Below, one piece after another: positions 13,392-26,140 of a stretch of DNA of 64,000 nt. The translations under genes and the position numbers were made by a program. The notes below the pieces were generated by a model. The model ran no database searches and had not been told where the DNA came from. It was given only the letters and a program-made list of their open reading frames with translations. How positions within the stretch are numbered: the first letter of the stretch is position 1; each line of letters opens with the position of its first letter. This DNA comes from Phylloscopus collybita (Eukaryota > Chordata > Aves > Passeriformes > Phylloscopidae), in assembly GCA_027886175.1 (NCBI GenBank), contig JAJNNQ010000006.1, positions 12,034,001 through 12,098,000 on the forward strand, read 5' to 3'.

Positions 13392-16300
13392 ACAAACTCT
13401 TTTCTTGCTTTTAGAATAGTTTAAAGGAACAGAAAGATGGGAAACTATTATCTAATCTCTTTTACAGTGATCTGACCTCTACAATAAGGATACTGACAAT
13501 ACAAGTTTTTCTCAAGGCATTTTAAGTCTGTAGGCAGAAAACACTCTAGAATGAATGGATTATTGCTAAGTATTGTTGTTGCTGTTCCTAATGTCAGCCT
13601 TTCAGACTAAGCACTGCACTTTAAGGCTATGTCAGAGAATAACCACAAACTAGACAACAAAGGGAAGGGAGATTAAGAGCTCAGATAAGTAGAACCTGCT
13701 TCTCTCAGCAGCTGTGCCTCAGCCCCTGGTCCAGTAGTCAGGTTGCATATAAATGGCAAGTTTCCAGGTGTTGAGGGCTTCAACCGATGGTCTGTTCTTT
13801 GGAGCACTGTCTTCCTAGGGTAGAAAAAATTTGGAAGGTAAACAATTAGATGGTTGCACTGTAGAGGGCTGTGTGCTCTGATTAGGAGATTCTGCCTGCC
13901 ACAGAGGCATGTCAGTGCCTGCAGTGGTATCTGCTCCTGTCACTGTTGGCTTGCGCAGGTGACACTATGGAGGATGAAGCTCAGCTGCACTGCCTACAGA
14001 GTTAATGGGAGGTGGTAAGGGAAAGGAGAAAAGAAGAAGGTAGGGCTGACAACTATAACTAACCCTTCAGTGCCTAAAGGAGAAGAGGGGTGGGATGGCT
14101 GGATGCAGAGTCAGTGTGTCACAGCGCAGCTACTGCAGCTGAATCACTCCTAAGACAAAAATAGCTACTTATACCCTCTGTCACCACTACCATTGCTTAG
14201 AAATCTCTGACAGTCTGACAATGCAACCAGACCTTTGCTGCCTCTACTTAGCTGAAGGAACACACCACAGTCACCAGAGTTACAAAGCTGCTTAAAGGAA
14301 CTGCCATCCTCTTCCACATCCCCATGGTCACCCTGCAACCAACATTGGTCTCTAAGGAGGGGAAAAAAAGCAGATATACTCTGTGGGTAGCCAGACCTAG
14401 ACAAAGGGAAGCACAGCTACTTTAGGAAGCTTTTTTTTTTAATGGATTCACTTACAGAACACCTAGCATGAAGAAATATATACTGGTAGTCAGTCAGCTG
14501 ACTTCTGGTAGACATTGAAGGCACTTTGTGTGGGAGAGAGGTGCACATGCATTTCAGATACTGTCAACATACCAGTAAGCTAGGAAAGAGCTTAGAAAAG
14601 CCATAAGATATGTTGGAGAATGGCTATGCCCCTTGGGAACACTCTGCAGTAAGATTGTCATCCCTGTGGCTTGTCTTGGAAAACCATTCCTCCCTCCTTT
14701 TAATATCATCTTTGGGACTGACAAGGCAGCCCATATGGAACAGTTCAGCCAACTGTGCATTGGAGAACTGATACTGTAGGGAACTAGAAATGCCCAGTAA
14801 AGATATGTAGGAATGACCATTCACTTCCTATAAATGCAATGGAGTGTTTTATTCCATTTTATTCTCTTGAAGTCTCAAAGCTTGATGGTAAAAACTATCA
14901 AATAAAACATAATCACAAGGAAGATATAATCTATTATATTCTATGGAAAACTTTGGTTAAGGAGGGGAGTAGTGGATGAATACTTCATACTTTAGTTTCC
15001 ACTGAATTATTTTTCCCAGATTATATCACACAGTAAATGACTATTCTAGGAATGAAGTTATGCCTGGACTTCCACTGAAGGGATCTCAAAAACAAACAAC
15101 AAAAATTCAGAAATTCTTTTCACTGAAAAGTAAATTGAAGAAATATTGTTAAAATCCTATTTGTTTTATTATAGAAAGGAATTCTGACCACCTTTGGACA
15201 GAGACAATCATTTCGTGATGGCTAAGATGAGTTCTGAAGAGTCATAAACAGATGTCCCCAGTGCTCAAAAAGGGCAACAAGTGCATTCTTCAGTCTTGGA
15301 TGTCTTGTAGAAACACAAACCTCTGGCAGGGTTTATTCTATGACTACGCTCTATTTCTGCTTTTCTGAGAGCCTGAAAGTGTGGTTGTGTCAACCTGGTG
15401 TGTTTGGAACTCCTCATAAGCTGAGGTTAAACAGTGCTGGCGTTACCAAGATACAGAGCCATGTAAGTGCAAAAAACCATAAGAAATAATCAAGCAGCCC
15501 AATGACAAAAATTTCTCTAGGGAGTGAGGCAAGAAAAAAAAATTATTCATGTTTTTCCATCATGGATACTACCAGATATCACCCTGGGTCTAGAGGAAAA
15601 GCTTAACTGTAACTATGTCTTGTGAAAAATTCAAGCAGAATGTGTGCTCAGCCTGCAACACTAAGAATAACAAAACACCTGCACCACCTGTGGACCTTCT
15701 GATGTTTTCATATTCAGGTTTTGATTTTTGTCCAGCAGGTCATGTAATTTTCTGTGTTGTATTTAACTCAGAGGATCCCCATATTACTGCAAGTGTTCAA
15801 ATCTCTTGTTAACAGTACTTTTATCTTATAAGGTATTTTGACTCCTCAAAGTGCTGCACAAACACTAATTAATCCCCTTCTCAATAAGTTAGTTCTGTCC
15901 TAAAGGGCTAGAAAATGACTATATACATATGGAGGAAGATACTAAAACTCCCTTGCTCCTTCTTTTTGCTACTGTATTGTAAAGCATCAAAGATGCTTTG
16001 ATAATGTCCTGTAAGGCACTAAAAGACTAATAAGAGTGCCCACAACACCATAACAAAAGAGTCACTACTGCTTTTCTATGTTTCTTAATGATCTTATGTA
16101 GAGTAAAAGGGATAAGATGGAGTACCACAAAAAAAGCTGGCATTCTTCAGCAAAACACAAATCCTTACTATCTGAACAAAAACTTTAGGACCTATGTTTG
16201 CACGAAGGAGAATCTCCTAGAACACCATGTATGAATCATTAGCTTTTCTGTTTGTGCGTAGAAGGTTGCTGACTGTTAGGAACCTGTACCTCTTTCTCAC

Positions 16301-17386
16301 CAGTTGTAAACAGGGTATTAAAAGGAAACAATTGAGATACCTCAAATTACTTTAATGGAGAAACAGGGAGGCTTAAAAATGCTCAGCTATTTTACTTTTT
16401 ACATAAAATATTTGAAAGCAATGTAGTAAATGACCAAAATAAATAAATAAAAATCCTGTTAATACCTATGAAACACTAGTTCTTTCTTTGATTCCAGTGA
16501 ATTTTAATTTAGAATCCAAATATTACTAAAAGCTAAACCAATACACCATCAGTGTATTTTCAGTATCTGGTTCCAGGCAACTATGTTAAAGGCAGGAAAC
16601 AAGGAGACGTTCTAACCTTTACAGGGTGAGGCTGGACATTCAAAGACTTGTGTTGTTGATTTTGCCAGGTTAGTACAAGCAAAAATCAGTCTGAAAAAGA
16701 AAGCTGGAAATAACTGATCATCCCTCTCTTCTCTATGCACATGAAAATTTTATCCTGTGATGCTTGTTGACATGAACAGTTTATTAGCATTTAGAGAAGG
16801 TGAGGGTGTGGAAACATCTAGTAGAGAGCAAAGGATCTAAAACCACATTTCTTTATTAAAACTTTTTCATGTATCAGTGACAGATCTATTCCCTCTAGCA
16901 TCATTTCTCCCAAAATGTTTTGATTACTCATATCTGGTGGTTTCTGCCACCTCAGTTTTACAGAATGTCAAATCAATACTTAGATTTCCTGAGCAGAAAT
17001 TTATGGCTGGACAATTTAGGTAAGCACTAGAAACTCTTTGAAGATTTTAAGAAACTTGTTCACCTTTGTGCAAAAAATAATTGGCAAAAAAATGATTTGT
17101 TTATGGCCCTGTTGGAGCAGAGATTGGTTATGCATTAACAAGGTAAAGCCACTGAAAATCTGCCTTTTTAAAAAAGGGATCAAGTGTACCTTAAAGGGTT
17201 TTTAAACATAAGGTCAGTCCCTGATTTGTTAATTTAAAAAAATAAAATTTGTCCTGTTAGTTCTACTTTATTTCATCCATAGTATCTAAGCTTCTCTATT
17301 TCAATGATCATGCTGAAATCCAAGACAGAGTTGAGAAGTCTAACATTCATATCTAAAACCTGTCATTGCAGGCTCCCTTTATACTT
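13392..17386. other. No recognised gene or element
   Basis: Unique-looking sequence. Open frames at 14165-14404, 14554-14824 and 15615-15812 are short and unrecognisable. A small 8-bp-stem inverted repeat (aaagcatc / gatgcttt) sits at 15981-15999. Confidence 0.6.
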
Positions 17387-17473
17387 AAAAAAAACCAAAA
17401 TAAGACAACAACAACAACAAACCACCAAACCCCTCCCCCCCCAACAAACAAACAAAACCACCAAACAAAAAAC
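17387..17473 (+). repeat. A/C-only low-complexity tract with (CAA)n and (CAAA)n
   Basis: Plus-strand sequence is nearly all A and C: an A run, then (aac)n at about 17406-17420, a C run near 17432-17442, then (aaac)n. It creates a meaningless 62-codon open frame rich in Lys, Gln, Pro and Thr. Confidence 0.85.
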
Positions 17474-20449
17474 ACCAGGCAACTCTAGGTAGTGATTCAC
17501 TTAATCCTGAAATAGGCCAGATAAAATCCTCTGGAACCATCTATTTCTTTTCTAGGAAGCTTAGGGTGACTGGTTTGGACTTTGACACTGAGTTAGCAGA
17601 CTTCTAAAATTAAGTCCAATGGGTTTTATCCCTGGGGGCTCATCTTCAAAGTAGGTCAGCTAGAGAAGTGCTATTAAGCTGAAGGGTCCACCAAGAAAGA
17701 CTGAGGTCAACGTGCTACTCATAAAGTCCTATTAACAACAAGTGAGGCTTTTGGTACTCATTAAATGGATAAAAAATACTCATAGGTATTGCCACTGCAT
17801 TTTTGAAAGGTCTAAGTGCAGTGTTTATGGTTGGGGGTACAATTCAAAACTTCACAAACCTTACCACAGCAAAAAATCTCAATAATTGGCAAAAAAGAAC
17901 CACGTTTGGATTATTATATCTGTGGCACTCAGCAAACCATGGGTCTCTCCATCCTGGAGGTGACGGGAAAGTGAGCATGCATTATATGTAACAACTTTCT
18001 GCTACACTGACTTATTTTTCTTTTGGAAGAAATACCTCTCAATATTTGTCTCTGCATGGGAGTTTGTAAGGAAAGGAAAATCTCTTAAGAAACCTGGCCA
18101 GAAATTAAAGGAGCAGCATCTGCTAAACACCACAATTTCAGTGAAGCTTTAATGATGTGGGAGTTACAGACCAGACTGCAGTCTGATGAGGCAATCCTGG
18201 GCTTCTCTAGTTGAACATTAAGCAGAATTCAAACGAACAAAGGTAATTTTAGTTGTTATAACTCTGATTTTTGTGGACTATGGTTAACACTGGACAAACT
18301 TGAGTCCCATTTTCAAAGCATTCCCCAGTGGCCACAATGGGGGCCTTTTGAGGAACCAGGGTGAGATTCAATGTACTTCTGCATCTTCCAGAGCTGAGAA
18401 TTTAGCTTGTGTTCCAGTCAGACTGAGGAGGGAGCATCTGTGCCCTGCATCCTTCTCCTGCTCTTGTTTGTACTCATCTTTCCACACCACCTCCATTGCT
18501 GTGCAATACTGAACTTTACAGTCACCATACTGATCCTCCCACATCTTAGTCCTCCCTGCAGGCCTGTTAAGAAACTCAGAGTCTGAGGACCATGAGTATC
18601 CTGTGTCTACCATCAGATGGCTACAGTAGTGTATGGCACCCTTGCCAACGTGTTTGCACCACACAAGCTAGTAAGGGAAGCAGAATCTGAATCTGGGGAT
18701 GTTAAGCAAGAAGGAGGGATTTGTTGGTTTTTAATTATACTTGATCCATGAAAGGACTTGGACTCTTCAAGTAGCTTGATTTTACTCTCTTCTAGCTGAG
18801 ATTGAATGACAATGGTATGATTCCTGCTCTGTATCCACTTCTCTGAGCTTGCTTCCCACTTAATTGGTTTTCTGACAAACAAACAAACAGAAACAAAAGA
18901 GAAATAGGAATTCTGAAATGTGATTAGTTGCAACTTGCTAATTAAAAGAAGGCATAAGCCTTTTTAAGGAAATCCAGACCTTCCACTGACATGCATACTG
19001 AAATGTTCAAAAATCAAGGAAATAAGATTCCTATCTTACCACAACATTAGGTAGAGAGCAGAACTAATAACTACCAGCTGCTTTTGGTGAAACAATGCCT
19101 AAATATGCCAGTGAAAGACCAGATTTGATTCATAACACTGCCCATAAAATATTTATGTTATCAGAAGCAAATGGGCAGCCCCATGCAACAAACTAATGGC
19201 AGATCTACTCCAGAAAGAGCGGAGGAAGACAATGCTATCTTGCAAGCATCGAGGTATCAATGCAACACAAGAACAGCTAGCATTAGGTGAGGGCCACCTA
19301 TGTTTACGTTAGAAATTGGTGTATTGACTGAATCACACTTGCAAAAGCCTGTTTGTGAACATAAATAAAACAATGCTCCTCAGTGCTTTGAAGTTTCCAC
19401 AAGGTTCCTGAGGCTTGTACTAAAGATTTATTGATCCTGATCTCCAGGAAGACCTCAGTGAGCCCTTCCTCTGATCCTTTTTGTTCTTCTCCACTTTTCT
19501 TTCACAGATTGAAGGACTCATGGGATAATGTCCTCGGGATACTAAAGGGCCCAATGACTGGCCTCCTTTGAGTTACTCTGCAGATGTGCAAATAGCTTGG
19601 GACAAATAGTGCAAAGATCATTCTAGCCTTTAAATACTCCTGCTTTTCATTGGCTATTTCTGAAGAGGTTGTATCATTGACCAATGGAAGGAAATGCTTA
19701 AAATATAAATGCTTATATCAACAAATACATTCCCAGTTGGAGACAAAAATGCTTACCTTCTTACCTTTCCCCTGCAGTCCTTTGTTTTTCACTCTGATTG
19801 CTTGTGTATTTGACATTTCAATATAAATATAGATGATTAGTAACTTAAAATTGATCTATGTCACTCATAGTTTTGACATTTATTTTTCCCAGTCCATACT
19901 GTATACATTGTTCTGAAGACAAACACTAACACAGATTAAAGCATTTGACTGCCAAAAATGGAAATACTCCACAGCACTGGTGTTAAGATGCTGAATTTAA
20001 ATGTTAATTAATTCAGTTTGTCCCTTCTTGTGGTATCTATCTCTTCTACCACAGCTTCCTCTGGTTAAAAATTTTCCTTGCATCACACTAGAGCATGCAA
20101 AGTTATCTAATAGTGATCCAATAGTTTATTAGAAAACTGAGAGCCAGACATAGCCAGGTTAAAAAAAAAAAAAAAATGGGGTTTATACCTTGGTACTATA
20201 ATAAGAAACAGGAATGGAAACTTCAGATTAGAACGAGGATCGATTGAACAAGCTTCGGTCCATACGCCTGATTTTCATGTCATCACTTTTGCTTCTCTTG
20301 CTTTCATGTCATATCAGGCTGGTTTTTTTAAAATTTCATTTCTTCTGTGTCTCTTCTGGCTTTTTAATTTCCATCATTCCCATATATAACATATTTCAAT
20401 GGAAATAATTTAAGTTCATCTCTTATTTCAAGTTTAAAAATTTCAATAT
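17474..20449. other. No recognised gene or element
   Basis: Unique-looking sequence with small unrecognised open frames, the largest being 106 codons on the minus strand at 18613-18933. A perfect 14-bp palindrome, cagactgcagtctg, lies at 18172-18185. A 16-nt A run lies at 20161-20176. Confidence 0.6.
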
Positions 20450-21960
20450 TCAACTTGAACAAGCACTCTGGAAAAAAGATATGGTCAATCAAAAAAGAAA
20501 TTGAAAAAACCCCCAAAATTTGAAATGGAGGGACTACCACCAAATGTATGGAGCTGAAACGAGGTGCAGTGGAAAGGACCAAAACTTGCCAAAATTATTC
20601 CCATAATAATCCCTAAAATCTGGGAAGAAAGGCAAACAAGAAGACAAGAGAAAAAACAGATGAAATTAAAAAACCCAAGAAAACACAAACAACAACAACA
20701 ACAAAACAAACAAACAAAGCCACCACACCAAAACTCAATAGGAAGTGAAAACCAGAAAAGTGAATGGGATGACATAAAGTGCAGGAATATGGAGTTAAGC
20801 TTGCCCAACTGATCCTCAGTGAAATCTTGAAATCAGAGAACAAAGTCTAACAAGCACTTTCGAAAGGAGATAGGATCAAAAAGGGTGCAATTGCAGAAAC
20901 TGAGAAAATTTGGAACTGGAGGGATTACAACCAAATGGGCTGAGATGAAATGAGGGGCAGGGAAAAGGACCAAAAGAGACCAAAATTACTCCAATACAAA
21001 TCCTGACATCAGGGAAGACATGTAAATAAAGAGAGAGGAGAAGAAACTACAGAAATAAAATCTTAAAGAATGAAAAAAATTCAAAGCAAAGTGAAAACCA
21101 TAAAAGTGGATGGGATGACAAGAAGTGTGGAGAAAGGGACCAAAACTCACCCAATTGATCCTCATTGAAATCGCAAGATTTCATTCTCTTTCCTGAAAAT
21201 AATTTCTTCCTTTCAGGAAAGGGAATGAAATCTTGAAATTGGAGGACAGAGTTGAACAAACACTCAGGAAAGTAGATGTGGTCAATCAAAAAAGAAATTG
21301 AACAAACCAGAAAATTCAAAATGGAGGAACTACCACCAAATGCAGAGAGAGAAAATGAGGTGCAGTGGAAAAGGCCAAAACTGGCCTAAATAATTCCCAT
21401 ATAAATCCCTAAAATCTAGGAAGAAAGGGAAACAAGAGGACAGAAGAGAAACAGAAGAAATGGAATTTCAAAAAGAGAAGAAAATGAACCTGTTAGGAAG
21501 TGAAAACAAGAAAAGCGAATGGGATGATATGAAGTACAGGCAAGGGACTGAATCTTGGCCAAAAAATCCTCATTGAAATCTTGAAATCAGAGAATAAAGT
21601 TTAAAAAACCTTCTGGAAATGAGATTTGATCAAAACAATGCTTTTGAAAAAAAAATTGAGAGAATTTGAAATGGAGGGACTACCACCAAATGTACAGAGA
21701 TGAAATGATGTGCAGTGGAAAGGACCAAAACTTGCCAAAATTATTCCTTCTGAAACACTTAAAATCTGGATAGAAGGGGAGATAAAAATACAGAGGAGAA
21801 ACAGAAAAAATGAAATCTCAATTAAGAAAAATTAAACCAATAGGAAGTGAAAACAAGGAAAGTAAATGGGATGACACGGAGTGCAGGAATATGAAGCGAA
21901 GCTTGCCCAATCAATCCTCATTGAAACCACAAAATTTCATTCCCTTTCCTTTATAAATCA
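20450..21960. repeat. Tandem array: four ~350-405 bp units organised as two A-B dimers
   Basis: The landmark 'gaaatggagggactacc' or a close variant recurs at about 20522, 20912, 21317 and 21668, giving spacings of 390, 405 and 351 bp. Each unit repeats the same ordered landmarks: 'gatcaa', 'ggtgcagtggaaaggacc', 'caaaacttgcc', 'aaaatctggg', 'ggaagtgaaaac', 'gggatgac', 'atcctcattgaaa'. Units 1 and 3 share a leader ('ggtcaatcaaaaaagaaatt') that units 2 and 4 lack. Units 2 and 4 instead share a 'gatcaaaa…ttg…gagaatttg'-type leader. So the real period is a ~760-795 bp dimer. Unit 1 carries an inserted (AAC)n tract at about 20686-20718. The plus strand is strikingly purine-rich. No conserved reading frame is apparent, and I do not recognise the repeat family. 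Confidence 0.88.
21174..21235. repeat. 25-bp inverted repeat (hairpin) at the dimer junction of the tandem array
   Basis: Left arm 21174-21198 and right arm 21211-21235 are reverse complements with a single mismatch over 25 bp, separated by a 12-nt loop (21199-21210). The arm core is 'atttcattctctttcctg'. It lies exactly between unit 2 and unit 3 of the array. A one-armed version ('atttcattccctttcct') closes unit 4 at about 21938-21955, so the arm sequence appears to belong to the dimer end. Confidence 0.9.
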
Positions 21961-24900
21961 CTGAGGTTAAAACCCCTTATCCCTTAACTGTGTTCGGCTC
22001 TTAATTTTCTAAGACCAAGAAAAGGCATCACTGACATAATTTAGTTTTGGAGCACTGGGTTGTCTCTGTAATCAATGAAAGCTTTTTTTCCCTCCAGAAG
22101 GCAAGTCAAAGCAGGAACCAACTTCTGAAAAAGCAGACTGTTTTTTCAAAATACTCAGGTGGGATCTCTGGAGCTCCCATGGATAAGAGTTGTGTCCTCC
22201 AGACCTCCTAAGATCAGAGGGACAAGGCATGCTAAGAGCCTAGCTCATCTGGGAGGCCCAGTTAGTAACCTGCCCACTTAATTTCTTCATACCAGTAGTT
22301 CCCTTTCTTAGACATAAAATGCTGAAAATGCAGTAAAGAACCACAAGGTGACACGATTAATATAATTTTTATATAACATAAAGTCATAAAAGAATAAATG
22401 TACTCAAAATCTCCCACAGCATGCATCACTGCTTTGCTATACCTGGCAGCTGGATGTCTTGAGAAAGACACACAAAGAATGTAATGCTGGGTGTACCTCC
22501 TTCCAAATATTCACATCTACTCTTCTGACATTTTAAGTTATGATCTTCCATTCCACCATTCAGTTAAAAATATAACTAAATGCTTCACTTTTAATAGATT
22601 CAATCCTAGGAGAAAAAGGAAGACTTTATGCAGTAAATGAAAGGCATTTGCATTATGGGATAATGGGATTGCTTAATTCATATCAGATTGCCATTGTAGA
22701 GATGGCCATGACACCCAGAGTGCTACAGTAAAACTTCAGAAAGCTTCAAGTATCAGCACCTGTTATCTAGAAGTCTCTCATACCTTTTCTATGTAGCCTT
22801 CCATGGGCAGCTCCATGCAGCTCTGGCTCTTTCTTTCCTTCTCTCTTCCTTCTGAAGTTTCAGCTCACTCCTTTGGGTCCCCAACACGGCCACCTAACGC
22901 CATCTATCCCTGGTACAACACCTCACCCTTTCTGTCCCTCACATGACCTCCTGTCCCTTCCTCCTAACAGCACAGTAAGCAGACTCCAACTGACTCCCTA
23001 CCAGCCAACTCACTCTTTATCACACCCATGGCTGTGAGGGCAAGGCTGTTCCCACTCTTTGGTAATCAGCACAGCTGCAATATGTTGGAGGCAAGATTGC
23101 CTTTAGTACTATCTGTGTCTTCCCACATCAGATGGTTTTGCTTAAAATGTTGTAATAAAAATAGCTCACATAAACACTCTTGTTAGGTATTATTCACTTA
23201 TTTGATCTGTAATAGAATGACTAAGAGCATAATTTTTATCACTTATCTTTAATGGTTGTAAATCTAGCTTGGATACAGTGACCAATATTCTCTCTGTTCA
23301 AACAGACATGGAAGACAGACCAGTCTGTCAGCCTAGAATAGCAGTGTAGAACAGCTGGACTGCCCTTGGTGTGACTGTCTCTCCCCACTGATCATAAACA
23401 GTCTGGATGACAGGCTGAGAGGGGAACAATTCATATTTTGGTACTGTAAGCCAGGTGATATTAACCCCATTCTGTGATGTGGGAGGAAACTAGACTGGAT
23501 TGTCTTATGTTGGGAACCAACGTGGACAATTAGTTGCATCACTTATCAGCTGTAAGCTCAGCCTTCCTTATAGAGCATTATATCTTTGTTGGTACATACA
23601 TAATTATTTTAAAAGAGATAGACAGATAGACAGACAGTCAAGGAAGACTTACTTTCCCTTCATCAAGTGAACTCAGGCAGCAATGGCGTACACTGAAACC
23701 TGAGTTTCCATTCAGAACTTTAGTGTTGTCTGTAACAAACTCCTGACAGCACCTCTAATAGGAAAAAAAAAAATGCTCTGCTGCATTATTTTGTGTCAGA
23801 TGGCCTGACTATATATTCCATAACTTTCCCCATAGAAGGCTGCATTGCTGTGCTCTGGGTTATCAAAAGGCAAACCACAAATTTCCTCCAGATATTTTGA
23901 CACATTGAAAATAGAAACCAACAGTTTAATATGAAGAATCTCCCTCTTGCACATAAATAATCTTTTATATTATATATATTAATCCTATAATAAAGCATCT
24001 ATCTCTGTTTTGCATACATATTTTTACAGAAAACCTGCCAATGTAATACAAGGTTTTTCTTTGTAGCTGTCGCATTTACGTAAACTGTATTACGCTGCCT
24101 CCATTTTGCTTATTCTTATCTTCCACTAAAACCTGTGTAAGTTTACCTTGGAGGCTCTTCAGGACTTCAGCTTTTACTATTTTTATTGTGTTACTGGTTT
24201 TGGTTTTTTATAGGGCTCAAAGCAAACTGCTTTTGAGCACTGTCAGGATAGAGAGTGATACCACAATATAGTTAATACACCTAATAGGCTTATCATCATC
24301 CCAGAATATCTGTCCAGTCAAAGAGGGAAAAAAACCCACACAGCTTGTCTGCGTGATGTAGCTACATAGACACATTCTTTCTAATACAGGGGGAGAGACA
24401 CAAAGGACCAGTATTTGAATAGTGGTATACACCCCCATTCATATGTTTTTATGTTTAATGCTGTATGGAAATCATTTTAGTGTTTGCCACCAGTTTTCTC
24501 CAGTCTGGAGAAACTTACTTCAAGTGAAAGCAGTCTATTTTACTTCCTACATTCCTGTAAGAAATTCCTGTAAGTATTTCTCATAGAAAATTCTTGCAAA
24601 TAAAATACTGTGTTACTGGGCAATACTAAAAATGCAGTGACAGGAGCCTTTTTAATGAATGTTATGCTCTAGATAGTGACAACACCTCAGGGTTTGGAAT
24701 AAAGCAGTTGCAGCTGGATGACAGCTTGGGAAAAGATGTTTTTGCAGAGTGTCACACAATGCAGTTGGCATAATACTTGCCAATGATAGTGAATGTAAGT
24801 ACAGCAGCACTACTTCTTCCAGATGGATCACAAGTCCCTTGATCTGCAGCTCAAAAGTGATCTGTGCTCTAAAGTATTTTTCATGTCAAATGAGACAGAA

Positions 24901-25560
24901 GTATTCAAAGATAGCCAGAATATACAATGACTGTGTTTGGAAATATTTACACAATGTATCTTAGATCATCTCAACCAATACTTATCAGTACAGTAACTTG
25001 TTAACATTAAATTGATTTTAAGTTTTCCAGGAAAAGTATCTAAGCTTCCTACAGACTGTGTATTTACCTACTGTTTAAAAGGAAAAGTGAAGCATCTTAA
25101 AGAAATTCAGCCTCTGTTCACTTCCCAACTGACAGCACAGTGTCTGTCTACTACAATAAAATTGCTCTGATGATCCAAATTCTCAAAATCTTCTGAAGAC
25201 CCCACAGCAGTCCTAATACACTATAGAATGAAATTGTAAGAACGAGCCAGGCACCTCTGATCAACACAGCTTGACTGGGCTCAGAAGCTGTAGTCAGCTG
25301 GCAAATATCACCTTCCCCATCGCCTGCACCACAGGGAGACTGTCCTCCTCAGGTGGGCTCAAAGGATTTGGCCCCATGCAAGTAGCCAGGTTGGTGGAAG
25401 TCATCCTGCTGGGGCCATCTTTCTGCTGAAGTTTAGCAGCAAGGACACCAAAGGCCTGAGAAGAAGTGTGTTGATCCAGAGCTCCTTTTCCTCCTGGGAG
25501 CTGCAGAAAGAGGCAAAATAGCCTGAGTGCCCACTGCTCCCCAGCCTGCAGGCAGAGGTG
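21961..25560. other. No recognised gene or element
   Basis: Mostly unique-looking sequence. A short GATA/GACA-like microsatellite ('gatagacagatagacagaca') lies near 23617-23636. A reading frame continuous with the CR1 relic to its right extends on the minus strand down to 25294, but its residues below 25560 are not recognisable as CR1. Confidence 0.55.
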
Positions 25561-26140
25561 GGCCTTTTTTCTTATTACACCAAACATTTTAAACTCAACC
25601 TCTTTGTTATCATCACTGTGGCCAAGACAGCCTTCTACTATCACATCTTCCACGAATCCTTCTTTATTCACAAATAGCAAGTCTAGGAGGGCATCTTTCC
25701 TAGCTCTCTGAATCTTTGTGTAAAGAAATTGTCTACAAAAAACTTAAGAAATTTCCCAGCCTTAGTCATCCCAACAGTGACAGTATGTTATTCCCAGCTG
25801 ATGTGTGGGAAATTGAAGTCTCCTATAAGGACAAAGGCTACCAATCCAGAGATTTCTCTTAATTGCCTATAGAATAACTCATCAGTGCAATCATCCTGGC
25901 TGCCTAATTAAGCGCAGACACCCACAATGACATCTTTATTTTCCACCCCCCAGTTGTTACCAACACACTCTCCACCACATCAACATTATCTGTAAAGCTG
26001 AACTTCTCCCATCTATACAGTGCAACTTTTGCACCTTGCCTGCTCTGCCCATGCCTACTGAACAGCCTGTTCTGCCCTCCTGACAAGTGAGGTACTCTTA
26101 TCACTCTGCACCAGTGGCACTAAATCTTCCCTACCTAAGC
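25561..26140 (-). pseudogene. CR1 LINE ORF2 relic, endonuclease (APE) region
   Basis: Minus-strand translation of 25680-25561 reads …VNKEGFVEDVIVEG, then CLGHSDDNKEVEFK, the C-terminal end of the CR1 apurinic-like endonuclease. Intact copies have Ser-Asp-His followed by a hydrophobic residue; here the His is replaced by Asp and the spacing is altered, so the enzyme motif is dead. The plus strand further right carries antisense landmarks of the upstream endonuclease coding region: 'aagtctaggagggcatc', 'gaaattgaagtctcc', 'taaggacaaaggct', 'gcagacacccacaatgac', 'acagtgcaacttttgc', 'actgaacagcctg'. Frames are interrupted, so nothing is translatable as a whole. This is a 5'-ward piece of CR1 without the usual 3' tail, so it must be an internal remnant, not a simple 5' truncation. 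Confidence 0.85.

Noticed and set aside
20485..20843. Hydrophobic Cys/Phe-rich minus-strand frames that look like membrane proteins
   Set aside because: They come from the purine-rich tandem array and its (AAC)n insert read on the pyrimidine strand, and the frame is not kept in the other units.
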